From NCBI GenBank assembly GCA_000729835.1, contig JFHB01000064.1:62001-126000 (forward strand): a DNA stretch of 64,000 bases, given 5' to 3'. Shown here one piece after another: positions 12,191 to 23,561 of the stretch. The DNA comes from Atkinsonella hypoxylon (Eukaryota > Ascomycota > Sordariomycetes > Hypocreales > Clavicipitaceae). A model generated the notes under the pieces. It searched no databases and had not been told where the DNA came from. It worked only from the letters and a program-made list of their open reading frames with translations. How positions within the stretch are numbered: position 1 is the first letter of the stretch; every line of letters begins with the position of its first letter. The position numbers and the translations under genes were made by a program.

Positions 12191-15100
12191 CTAAGAACTA
12201 CCTGGAAACAGTATATTTCCTATAAGTCGCGCCATTTCTCTGGTCAAGCTTGTAGACAATCGCGCCGCCTGTTCCTCGCTCACCGCATCTGACCAGCAAG
12301 TTAAAGCTGCTTTGCATTCCACGCCGTTGAAACTGTCTATCTCCAAAACAATAGCGTACTGTCTTCATGTGAGTAAATGGGGAACCACCACGTCGCGATA
12401 CTACGCGAGGAGATCTTCTCCGGGAAACACTTACTTCGTAGGGGTCTTCACTCCCAGGGATCTCTTCAATTGTAAGCGCACCTGGCTGTGCTTCGGACGC
12501 CTGAACGTGCCTCCGGAAATTCACCACCGAGTCATAGACAGGTCCGGCGGAATGCTCCGTCACTGTCCTCAAGTAGGCCGGAAGGCTGTGTTGGTGCTTC
12601 GTCGCAGCCAGGAAGTCGTCCTGCAGGCCGTCCAGCAAACCTTTGGTGTCGCTCGACCGAGGATCCTTGACGCGACAGGATACAATGGTGAATACAGGCC
12701 CCACGAATTGATCTATGCCATCAATCTGGGCGTCGCGACCCGCGACAACATAGCCGAACATGACGTCGTCGCTGTCAAGCTGGGCGGCTACAACTCGCGC
12801 CCAGACCAGCCGGTAGATAGTAGCTGTGGTCGTCCCAGCGGCCTCCAGAGCTTTGGCTATTTCCCGATTCGCCAGAGTCAGGTCGACTGGTGTTGCGAAG
12901 GTCGGTTTGCCCGTATCAGCCCTTTGGGTACGAGGAATGATCCCGCTCGTTAGCTGACTGGACGGCATATTGCGCAAGTAAGAGCTCCAAAAGTCGACGC
13001 CAGCCTCGCTTTTCAACTCATCGAGCTGGGTCGCATAAGTCCGATAGTCACGGGTAGCTACACTGGAAGCAGGCTCACCGGCATACGCTCGCGAAAAGGC
13101 TTCCATAACCATAGGCATCGAGCCATGATCCATAAGCGCGTGATTCACCTCCCAGAGACAGATGACAGAATCATCGGCTGCGGCATGAGGCGAGATTGTA
13201 AGCCGGTGCTGTGGCTGTCCTGGTTGCCAGTGTGTAGGTGGCAGCTTGGACAGATCTTGGGCACCACTAAGAACTACGGCGCCGGTGTCGATAGCTGGCG
13301 CCGGGTCCAGGACGACGTTGAGGAACCGCGCGTCGCTGGCATTGCTTGATGATGAAGACGGTTCCATCACGAAGAATGTCCGCAATATAGGATTGGCTGC
13401 GATCACTTGTTGCCACGCAGAGGCCAGGCGCTGAGTGCTGATCGGGGATCCGTCCTTGGTAACCACCTTGACCATTACTGTAGGTCGCCAACACGAGGGC
13501 TTCATTTGCTGAGACTGCAGTATCTGCTGCTGTATAGGTGTTGTACGATAGATGGACGAGGCCACAGGTCGGTTCGAGTCCCGGCTGCTGGCTACTGAGG
13601 ATATGCCATAGCCTCGAAGCTGGGCTTCGACATCTTGAAGCTGTTGGTACGTAAGATGGGAGACATTTGGATAGTCCGAGAGGGTCAACTGGGGCGGCTT
13701 CGAAGCCAATTGAATGGAGAGTTTGTCAAGAACATTTGCGAAAACGGAAATCCACCTTCGCACACCGGCTGTGTTGTGAATGGCTTGGTTGTACAGAAAC
13801 TCGAACCGAAGGCTACCTTCTCGAACGCTGACAGCTATGTCGAAAATGGCAAGGCGACGCATGTTCTCGCTGAAGTCATAGGTGTCATCGCACTTGTCTG
13901 GATCGGAGGTAAACATTCCGCCTGCCTGGAAGCTAGTCGTAACCTGTTCCACACCAGTATAGTTCATCATGACTTCTGGCATCCGAGGTTCTTCTGAATC
14001 CGTAATGCCCTGATCAGCGAAGAAATCGATTTGCTGTTCCTCCGCTCTGGATCGTGCGTCCTTGACACTTCGAACAGAGTCAATGGCATTCTGGCCCACG
14101 ACATGGGGCGAATATACGGGTGTGACAGTGGTGAACCAGCCAACTGTGCTCGAGATATCCACGTCTCCTTGTGCGCGGTTGCGGCCATGGCCCTCCAAGC
14201 ATATAGATGGCACATCTCGATCAGGAAATGTGTCACGGAAAGCTAGCAAGAGGGCTGTGACAAACAAGTCGGTCGGCTTGGTGCGTAGACAATCGTTGCT
14301 GGGACCGAGGCAGAGCGTGGTGGAATCTTTCTTGAGCGTAATAGTCTCGCGCAGAATGTCTGCATATGTCAAAGTACGGCCATCTAGTCCCCAGTAGTCC
14401 TGTTGAGCGGGAAGCCAAGGACGAAGTACCCCGTTTCTCTGTGCTCGTTGTCTATGGCCGGTGCACCACTGGCGAAATATACTGGGATACATCGGTACAA
14501 GTGACTGGCCATTAAGGACAGCCTCGAGGTCTTCCAAAATGAGCCTCCAGGAGACGAGATCGACAGCCAGATGAGTAGCCACAAGAATGAGGCGGCAGAC
14601 GTCGTCTCCGGGCCCAGACACGAGACTACAGTGAATAATGGGGCCAGAAACAGGATCTGGTTTCTTCTGTGCGGCTAATACAAGACGTTTGAGATCCTCA
14701 GCATCCGAGGCACGATCCGATGAAACCGTGAAGGAACCATCAGTGTCCTCTGTGATCCGTTGAGTTGATGTCTCAGGGGTAGATAGAGTATATCGAGTTC
14801 GTAATGAGGCATGTTGTCTTACTGTGCGTCTCATTGCCTCGATGATAGCGTCCTCGCTCACGACTTCTCGAAGCTTGACCTGGCAACTCTGATTGAAATG
14901 ATGATACTGTATTGTCGATGGTGCGAGAACCAAATAAAGCCTCTGCATTGGAGATAGCGGAAAGGGCTTTCCAATTTCGTCGAGATTGCCATTGGATCGA
15001 CCGAGAGCCGATGAGCCGTCAACATCGTCTAAGGCTTCCGCAGCAATGGTACGGATGCTGTCGCCTCGAAGAAGCTTCTTCATAGTTGTTACCAAACCCT

Positions 15101-18100
15101 TGTTTCGACATCTAGCCACGGCTTGCATGGCGGTGATGGAATCTCCGCCTACAGACTGGAACGACTGATGGATGCCAATCTTGTCCACGCTGATATTGAG
15201 CACGTCGGCATAAACGCTCTGCAATATGGACTCAACATTATTTGAAGGTGCATTGGTCGTAGAGTTCCCATCCGGTACGTCATCCCCTGCCGAGAAGCAC
15301 GCTGCTTTACTACACGATAGGTTTTCGATCCAAGCTGCTACTGCCTTGCGATCTGCCTTTCCTGTGAGAGCGATTGGTATGCCACGGAGAATCGCAATAT
15401 ACGACGGAACCATGTATCCTGGAACAGATCTCGATACGGTATTCCTTATTGTCAGGATATCAGCGCGCATAGATGCGTCTGGTGAAAGCGTAACGATATT
15501 GTCTGCGGAATTTCTGCTTTTGACCATGTTCGGCTGCCACTCGGCGCCAATAACAGCGACTAATCGATGTGCCATCGGCCCTTTCTTGGGCACAAAGCAA
15601 AGGGCAGGACGCCCCTTGGCTGCAAGCTCAGTATGATGCTCGATCTCAGCGAGCTCGAGCCGCTGCCCGCGAAGCTTGACCTGGTTGTCCTTTCGCCCAA
15701 CGAATATAAGGTTGCCCGTATCGTCGTACGAAACCAGATCTCCCGTCTTGTACATCCGGATGAACTCTACGCGACCAAACCGGCCAGGCGTCGCCCAAGA
15801 CGGCGGCTCAATGAAGGAAGCTGCCGTTTTCTCAGGATCATTCATATAACCTTTACTGACAACATACCCTTCAATCAAAAGCTCTCCAACAGCTCCAAGC
15901 GGCACTAGACGGTTGTGGTCTTTCGGGTCAACAACCCAGGACACAGCGCCCATTGCCTTGCCAATTGATGCGTTGTTTGTACAATCACTTCGAATGCGCC
16001 CATTTGCGCAGGTTATGGTACATTCTGTCGGTCCGTATACGTTCAAGACATTAATTCGAGAAGCCCAGTTCTCCACAGCGTCAACAGTGACAGCTTCGCC
16101 GCCCACGAGGATCGTTTTCAAATCCGGGATATCGGCAGGCTTTATAGACCGCAGGTAGGACGGTGTGAAAAAAGACCAGTTTACTCTCTTTTGCTGGACA
16201 AAGTCTGTCCACGCAGCCGCGTCTGCTCGCTGCGGAGGCACACATAAGCACGCTCCGCATAGAGCTGACATGGTAACCTCATAAACGCACATATCAAAAG
16301 CAACCGAGGCAAATTGAAGCATTCGTGAGGTTGAGTCTATAGAATAGCAAGCCGCTGAGCTATGGAGGTGAGTGGTGACGCTTTGGTGCTCAATCATTAC
16401 TCCTTTGGGTTGTCCCGTCGAACCAGAAGTCATGATCACATACGCCAGGTCTCGCGGTGAGGTCTCTGGAGAGACCCAGGCGTGCGAGAGGGAAGGCAAC
16501 TTGTGCAGAAAGAGCAGGTCTATATGCCAGCAATGGACGGAGACTGAAAACTCCTTCGTAGAAGTGGCATCGTGGCTGAGTATCAACGGTCGGTCTAGTT
16601 GCTGCAATATCCCTGCAATCCTGTCGCTCGGTGATTCAACATCAAGAGGAAGAAACGCCCGGCCAGATTTCAGCACTGCCCACATAGAAACTACCATGCA
16701 AAGGCCTTTAGGAAAATGCAGAGCTATGATTTTGGGTGGATTAAGGATTACCAAGGCCTGAGCAAGCCTCGACGAAATGTCATCCAGTTCTGCAAATGTC
16801 AAGATCCCATCCCATGCTTCTACAGCTGTTTGATGCGGATATTTTTGAGCAGTTCGTGGCAGAATATCGTGAACAAGTTCCGGTTCTGCTGGGGGCAGTA
16901 AGCCGTTCCATTGTCCAAGGACTGCCATGTCCTCGTTGCTAACCCATGATAAAGATGCAAGTGACGCTTTTGGATCTGTGTTACAGAGTTGTCGGAGCAT
17001 ATGTATCCAAGAGTGTAGTAATCGCTCACATCGTGTTGCAGACAGAACCGAGGGATCAAATCTGGCGTCAATTGCCAGAGATGCTGCGGACATGGTACAC
17101 TCTAGAACAAGTGAATGTGAATCTCTGTTTTCCAACTCAGACCGATCCTGGAACAGCTCATCACTTATATCCCGTGGAGAAGGTGCTTGTATGACGAGCA
17201 TCGTCTGAAAATCGCATGCGGCAGCTGCTGCTTTGGAAATTTTTGCGATGTTCTGGATACCAAACTGCTCATGGCGCGAGACGAGGTGCCGCCTTGCCTT
17301 CAGGGAGGCTAAGAAATCAGATATGCTCTGAGAAAGATTCCACTGAGCACGAACCGGTATTGTCGATACGGTTGGACCAAAGACTTCATCTATACCTGGC
17401 ATCCTCGCATTGCGACCGCTCATGACGGCGCCGAAAGACACATCAGAGTGCCCGGCTAGAATTCCCAGGGTAAGAGCTAAAGAACCTTCAATACAAGTGG
17501 CTGAAGCATGAATATCCGCTTCTATCCTCGTCAACGAATCTCTTAGCTCAGGCTGATATTCGCGAGAAGGAAGTCGAGGAAATGATGGTGTAGAAAAGCC
17601 ATCCAGAATATCATGCCAGAACCTTGTAGAAATTGGATCCCTGGAAGCCTGTGTCGCAAAATCAGAATATCTACGGAATGAAAGGCATGGTGGCACCACT
17701 CGTACTCGCTCTTGATAGAGTTGCGTAACGTAGTCAAGGAGGAGCTGGAGCGACCATTCGTCGAACAAAACGTGATGAAGAGTAAGAATGAACAAGTTCT
17801 CAGCAGCAGATGTACACAATGCAAAGTGACTGAGTTTAGTTCCAAGCGTAAACTTCTCTCTCCGCAGTTTCTTGTCCGGCTGGCTTGATCCATCATGCAA
17901 TTCCCAAGAAAGCTCTTCGCTGGTGACCACTTGAACAGGGCCACTATCTGGGGGCAGAAGGATCCTTGTTCTCAGGATTTCAGAATCGCTGTATGCCTGT
18001 GCCCAACAAGATTTGAAGCGATCCAATTTTATGTCTACTGGCAACGTGAAAGTATATTGCGTGACATAAGCGCATGGCTCGCGATGAAAAGAAGGCAACA

Positions 18101-20149
18101 GACTTTCTTGAAACGGCGTACACGGATACACGTCTTGAATCATGTATGGCGGTAGATGACATTGGACTGCGGCCCAATCCCTCAGTTTGTCCAGCAAGCT
18201 CGGTGCTTGGCGCCTTTCGCGAGCACCTTGGCTCTTCTGTTCTGCCTCGTGAGATACAACCCCGGTTTGACTGGTTCCGGCAAGAGTTGCCAGGCTTGCA
18301 ATAGATTTGCCTTCTAGAATATACTTCAAAGGTAGCTGTAACTTGGCTTCCCGGAGTCTCGCTACGAGTTTTATAGCGAGCAAAGAGTTTCCACCGAGTT
18401 GGAAAAAGTTGCTGTGCGAGTCTAGGGACATAGAGTCCAAAGACAGAATTTTTGCCAACTCGGACTTAATCATGCATAGCGTCGGGCTTGGTACTGTACC
18501 GATGGATCCATTAAGATTGTTGTTGTTCGTATGGTTTTGTCCGTGGACGGGTGATACTTGATCAAAGGCCTCAAGCAGCAGCTTCCTGTCTACCTTACCA
18601 GACGTACTTAACGGTAGCGTTTCCAGAGGGATAAAGTGACTTGGCACCATGTAAGAAGGAAGTGTTTGCATCAAATATGAGTGCAGATCATCATTCCATG
18701 AATCCCAGCTCCCTTCGGCGTCCACAGCCCACAAGTATGAGCCAACGATCAAGAACGCGGCCAAATAGTCTGAGTTGTTCCTTTTCACATTCTCGACAAC
18801 TACAGATTGAAGCTTGTTGCGACTGTGTTTTAGTATATGGCTTTCGATATCTTTCAGCTCTACTCTTTGACCATTTATCTTGACTTGGCGATCTTTCCGA
18901 CCAAGGCAAGATATAGAGCCATCGGTCTCAAGTCGGGCAAGGTCTCCGGTTTTGTAGATTCTTCTTGCAGGTGCTTCGAAGTCGTGTTTGTCGGACCATT
19001 GCACAAAAGCCTCTGCTGTTTTTCTTGGGTCATTCAAATACCCACGTGCTAGAATATCGCCTTCGATGACCAGTTCTCCCACTTCGCCCACCGCACACAC
19101 GTTGTTCTGACCTTGCAAGTCTATGATCCACAACCGGCATCCAGTGGCAAAGCCAATGTTTGTTGGTGATGAAGTCGGATGCACTGAAGCAATAGAGCTG
19201 AATACACAGGCCTCAGTTGGACCGTAGCTGTTGAAGAGCTTGACACTGGAGGACCATGTCGTTACGCAATTTTGAGTGAGGGCCTCACCGCCAACAGAGA
19301 CGATTTCAAGAGACGGGACGTCTTGGGGCCTAATAAGTGAGATGACAGATGGTGTGAAAAACGCCCAATTGACCTAAACTCACATCAGCACTTTTCGACC
19401 ATGATGGATCCTGCTTGACGTACTTGTAGCTGATTTATGGTCTCGACAAGCTCAGACCAGCTCCTCAGCACACAAACACATCCTCCGAATATGAGGGTGC
19501 CGAATATCTCCGTTAGACAAGGATCAAAAGTGTACGAGGTCGCTTGTAGTGCTCGTGTACTCTCCGAGATACCAAGTCGTCGACTATGAGCCAATAAACT
19601 TGAGCAAATGGCTTCATGTTCCACCATGACACCCTTAGGTTCGCCAGTGGAACCACTTGTGAAGTAGACGTAAGCCAAATCGATGCCTTCGATGGGAGAT
19701 AGCTCGGTAGGTGGGACATCAGTCAAGTCGTTGAAAAACTCCTGATTTATTTTTAAGAATGGAATTGACGAGGCGAGGCTTTGGCCTGTGTCTACTTCTA
19801 GAATGAGCGACGATCTTGCTTGCTTGGCTATTTGATGCACTCTATCCACTGGATATGATGGATCGATGGGAGTGAATGCAAGGCCAGCTCGGAGTATGCC
19901 AAGGAAGGAAACAATCGTCCAGGGCGATTTGTTGCAGCGGCATAGAATTATGTCTCCCTTTCTGAAGCTCTTTCTGACCAGAATGCAGGCTAGGATGGCA
20001 GAGTAAATGTCCAGTTGAGCATATGTTAAGGAGAAATCCGTAGTTCTAACAGCGTCGCGGCGGTGTCGCCACCTGGAGACGTTGGCTAAGAAAAGGTCAA
20101 CAATATTGTTGCCCTGGAGGAGCTTGGGCTTTAGCAGTGACACAGTCAT
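12191..20149 (-). CDS. two-module nonribosomal peptide synthetase, A-T-C-A-T-E-C
   Basis: Cytosolic assembly-line enzyme. Exons 19424-20149, 12435-19373 and 12191-12358 (introns 50 and 76 bp), 2610 residues. Order with rough residues: A1 (20-520; YFTSGSTGEPKG, SYGPTE, YKTGDL), T1 (Ser ~572 in LGGNSLL), C1 (HHVLFDEWS ~778), A2 (MTSGSTGQPKG ~1227, VYGPTE), T2 (GGDSITAM ~1654), E (THLAVDLVSW ~1847; EGHGR; STVGWFTTVTP), C2 (NHALMDHGS ~2322). There is no starter C domain and no T after E, and no thioesterase or reductase, so the last C domain is the likely release site. By-eye specificity residues are D-P-T-F-V-V-S-V-F for A1 and D-M-Y-F-L-V-V-I-T for A2; I assign no substrates. The E domain implies a D residue at position 2. 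C-terminal exon 12191-12358 restores the end of C2; without it a false tail is read. Confidence 0.93.
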
Positions 20150-20914
20150 TGCGGCAGATGTCTTGTCTCAGTGGTCTAAAGATTGTATTTTGATCCGTTT
20201 AAGTCTTCCTTTTTTTTTGGGGGGGGGGGGGCGCGGTAAAAGTTGTTCTCTTATTTTGTGTTTTGAAGAGAAAGGCGGGCTAATGCCTTTTCCATATTGC
20301 ACTATGATCTATTGTAGTAAAGTCGTTCCCGCAAAAATTGAATTAAATAGATTGTTTCCGTTTCATTTGCTTATAAAAATCGATTACACTCCCGTGATGA
20401 ACAAGCACGCAATGAAAACCGGGCTGTCGCATCGGAGTTCGACCCGAGAGTCGGAGTTCGATATAAAAGAGCGAATTTCGGGTTCTTATCTTGAAATTAT
20501 GATCTGATGGGAATCCGTTAGCAACATGGGAGAGTAAGATCAGACTCAATTATAGCCATGTGTAAAACAACATGCCGACTATTCTGTACCTGTAGCTTTG
20601 GCGTATTAGAGTTTCCGCAGAGAATCTACGACAAGTTTCCCAAAAAGGCCCAGTCTATACGTATTAATCGCTTCTAGAAACTAGGGGGAGATGAACGAAT
20701 AACATGTCCATTGGTATTTCGCAGTGTCACCAAGGAATTGACCCCAACAAAAGCTATATAATAACCCATTTTAGAAGCTAAAAATGTGCAAATATGTGGC
20801 GCGTGGTGTAGAGATAATCACAAGCCATATTTCATCTCGATGAATAAAAACTTGATTGCTAAAATATCTGAAAAAAAAAGAAACAAGAAAGGAAAAGAGC
20901 CGGCAGTCGTGATG
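20150..20914. other. NRPS 5' region
   Basis: 765 bp between the NRPS start and the 3' end of the oxidase gene. It holds a T9G12 homopolymer junction at 20210-20232 and the CGGAGTTC pair. No ORF of note. Confidence 0.6.
20433..20459 (+). promoter_or_regulatory. two CGGAGTTC boxes in the NRPS promoter
   Basis: CGGAGTTC at 20433-20440 and again at 20452-20459, 19 bp apart, both preceded by T and followed by GA, about 290 bp upstream of the NRPS start. The same octamer core recurs in front of most cluster genes (see findings); CGG triplets are typical Zn2Cys6 targets. Confidence 0.55.
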
Positions 20915-22343
20915 CTACAGCCGAGCAAGTACAGAGGGTTTCATGCGACCTTTAATACCCATGTTGCTTGTAATCAAACTCAAAACTCGCTCAGCAGAAG
21001 CCCAACTAGTCTGATATCCATAACCGCCATGGCCATAACAGTGAATGATTTTGAAACCGCCAATAAAGTCCATATCTAACCTGACGCCTCCTTTTCTTGA
21101 TGGCCGGAACCCAACCCGGTGCTCTACTATATCATCCAACACAACGCTATTGGAAGCCCGATCGTAGCTAGACCAACGTTGTAAGAATAAGTTGGCAAGT
21201 TGTGTGTCTGGCACGGCTGCCTCATGGATATCTTCTGGGACAATGGGTACGAAACAGCCTCCCACAACGGTCCCGCCACCTCCAGGTCTTTTCATCACGT
21301 ACGTTACGCTGGAAGCCTCCAAATGGTCACTTTCCGATGCTAAAAATGCGAGCGAGCCTTCCTTTTGCACCAGAGCAGTTTGACCTCGAACCGGGATTAC
21401 AGTATCGTCGACGACCCCCCCAAGTTTGCGAGCACCCAAGCCTGTACAGTTGACAACATAATCCGGACGCTGGCAAATTGTCGCCACATCTGCAATATGA
21501 GTCAAGGTAGAGCGCTTGGTATGCACCCCATTTCGGAGACATTGCCCAAGGAGCCAAGGCAAATGAATATTTGGGTTCCAACACACCGTCTTGAATCGTG
21601 TTTTGTACGCCGTGGTTGGCGGATCATCCGTGGCCACATCCAGCAATTTAAACTATCAAATCCTATGTGTCAGCCTCATGCTTTGTTATATAACTTCAAG
21701 ATTCATGCGTGTGAATCATCTGTCCTTACATTCGGAACTAAGCTCTTAAACCAAGGCTCGACAAGCAGTAAGGACCCGAAGGGTGATTTCTCAATTCCAC
21801 ATGCGACATCCCGCCGCGAGGTATACACGACAACATCTGCAATAAACTCCATCAAAACTCATGCAAGAAGCACTCACATACTTCAAGCCACAAACCTTCG
21901 TAGTTGATTCCCGCCTCGGGATATTTCTCAGCTAAATGCGCCAAGTGTGGCCAGGAGTCGCGCTCCAGTTCGTGCTCCAATGTACCTGGCCATGAGAATC
22001 TGAGAAAAACAACTTAGTCTTTTATGAGCGTTAGTGGCTTGGTGGTTCGATCTAAGGGAGCTCTACGGTAGATACATTGCTCCTGCCCATGGTGACGCGT
22101 ATTCAACATGAATGTCTCCTGGGAAATGTCGAGCAACGAGGGTCACTTGCAAGTCTGTGTTCCTGGAAAGAACCACAGCGGTCGTCAAGCCGATGATTCC
22201 AGCACTAATAAGTCAGTCAGTATATGGTAAACGCCGTAATAGCCCAAGTGATGAACGAACCCGACTACAACAATATGGATCTTCTTACCGGCTGACTCGA
22301 GCTGGCCGACCGTACGTGCTGCTGCGGGCCTCATCGTACACAT
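20915..22343 (-). CDS. D-amino-acid oxidase, peroxisomal (FAD)
   Basis: Flavoenzyme that oxidises D-amino acids to 2-oxo acids with NH3 and H2O2. Five exons: 22261-22343, 22076-22204, 21896-21999, 21730-21836, 20915-21652, giving 386 residues, close to the family's 340-390. Seen: N-terminal dinucleotide fold HIVVVGAGIIGLTTAVVLSR (split by intron 1), the SPWAGA flavin-binding motif, NCTGLGARKLGG, VRGQTALV, the substrate Arg in VGFRPSRKGGVRLD, and the C-terminal YGHGGYGYQTSWASAERV signature. The last three residues ARL form a PTS1 peroxisomal signal. It sits next to an NRPS with an epimerization domain, so it may supply or remove a D-residue precursor, or make the 2-oxo acid used by the Lys1-like dehydrogenase. 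A second ATG at 22334 is also possible as start. A CGGAATTC box lies 113 bp upstream. Confidence 0.92.
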
Positions 22344-22418
22344 GATTTACATAGATAGAATTTTGGATGATAGGATAAAGCGCTGTGAAGGATGGTAAAT
22401 TCTCATTCAATCTTTATT

Positions 22419-23080
22419 CTACATCCTGAAGTAACCATAATCATTATCGCGGGCTCGGAATTCGGCCTTAAAGTCACACCAGTGGTAGTTTGTGGGCCGT
22501 AGAATGGAACTCGGTACGTTCACCAAATCCCTCTGATTTCTGAACTAAGAAAAACACAGTAAGAGCAAGACTCACCTCTCCATTCTGGTCGTTAGAATTG
22601 TGTATTCTGTTCTATCGTAATTGTAGGGCTAAGAAATCCCCGGAAGAGTTTGATGCTCACGAGGACTCCCGTTGCTAAGCCACATGCTCGCACATGCTGC
22701 ATACGTCTGAAAGTCACGCTTGAAAGGCCAATGCTCTTGGAATACGCTTGGAATCTCCATAATATTCATTGCAGACCCGATATGCTTGACCTGCATCAAC
22801 CAGAACTTCCTACTCGTTGTAATCAAATGAGATGATGCCCATACTCAAGGCCTCCGGCCCCGTGTCGTCCCCCGCACACTCAATTGAGTGTGAACTTAAA
22901 AAGTACAAAAGGTTGTCTTCAAAGACTGGATTTCTGATAGTCAAACTCACTCTATATTCATGTGTGACAGTCGGTGTCACCTTCAGCAGTTCTATGTCCT
23001 GGTAGGCGCCTGCTAGCGCTGATATCCCGGCATTGGTCCGGAGTTCAAGTGCTGTTGCTCAAGGGCAATGATATCTCCAA
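22419..23080 (-). pseudogene. unidentified broken gene between oxidase and permease
   Basis: The minus strand carries several stretches of good coding character that do not join into one frame: about 60 codons from near 23060 to TAG at ~22809 (contains RNPVFEDNLLYFLSS and MGIISFDYNE), a further ~30 codons in the same frame beyond that stop, then a shifted frame from ~22790 to an in-frame TAG at ~22632, and a terminal part that reads through a spliced junction (donor at 22575, acceptor TTCAG) to a real-looking end NDYGYFRM and stop at 22419. I do not recognise the family. At least two in-frame stops and one frame change suggest a decayed gene rather than missed introns, but I cannot exclude an unusual splice pattern. 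Confidence 0.35.
23039..23046 (+). promoter_or_regulatory. CGGAGTTC box upstream of the amino-acid permease
   Basis: Same octamer as in the NRPS promoter, 516 bp before the permease start. It also falls inside the broken gene's frame. Confidence 0.35.
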
Positions 23081-23561
23081 AGGCAAAATTCGATATCAAG
23101 TTACCTAGCCAGCCATTTGCGTGATATTAAACATTTCCCATGAGCTATTGCAATAAAGTATCTTTGAGCGAGTACGCCGCTTGGCCCACGTCAAGATGTT
23201 GCAATTACAGCACGGGTAAATCGGTTAGCAGGGATAGTGCGTGTACGACCATTGAACTAAGACCAGCTGGCATAGGATATATTATTTACACACAGTAACT
23301 TGCTTCTTGTCGGAACCCCCTTTCCAATAAGGTGGCGGGCGACAATCCCTATCTCGAAGACGAGTGTTGCCGACTTTCTTTCTATCTTTATTGCTGCTTC
23401 GTCGACACTTACGTCCGACTGTCAAAGTGAGGGGCGGATCGTTAATATCTCTGCTCATGTCAGGCTTATCTTCTCGAGGGGAACTTTGACGTCTCATCCG
23501 GTTGAACTACACAAGAAACACATAGATTGAGTGTCCTTTCTCTGTTCCATGAGGAGAAAAT

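Noticed and set aside
12198..12434. Direct read-through C-terminus of the NRPS ending at 12198
   Set aside because: A GTAAGT donor at 12434 and CAG acceptor at 12359 give a tail that continues the C-domain fold; the unspliced tail is Arg-rich and unlike the family.
13571..13581. GGTTCGAGTCC resembling a tRNA B-box
   Set aside because: Lies in NRPS coding sequence with no A-box or cloverleaf around it.
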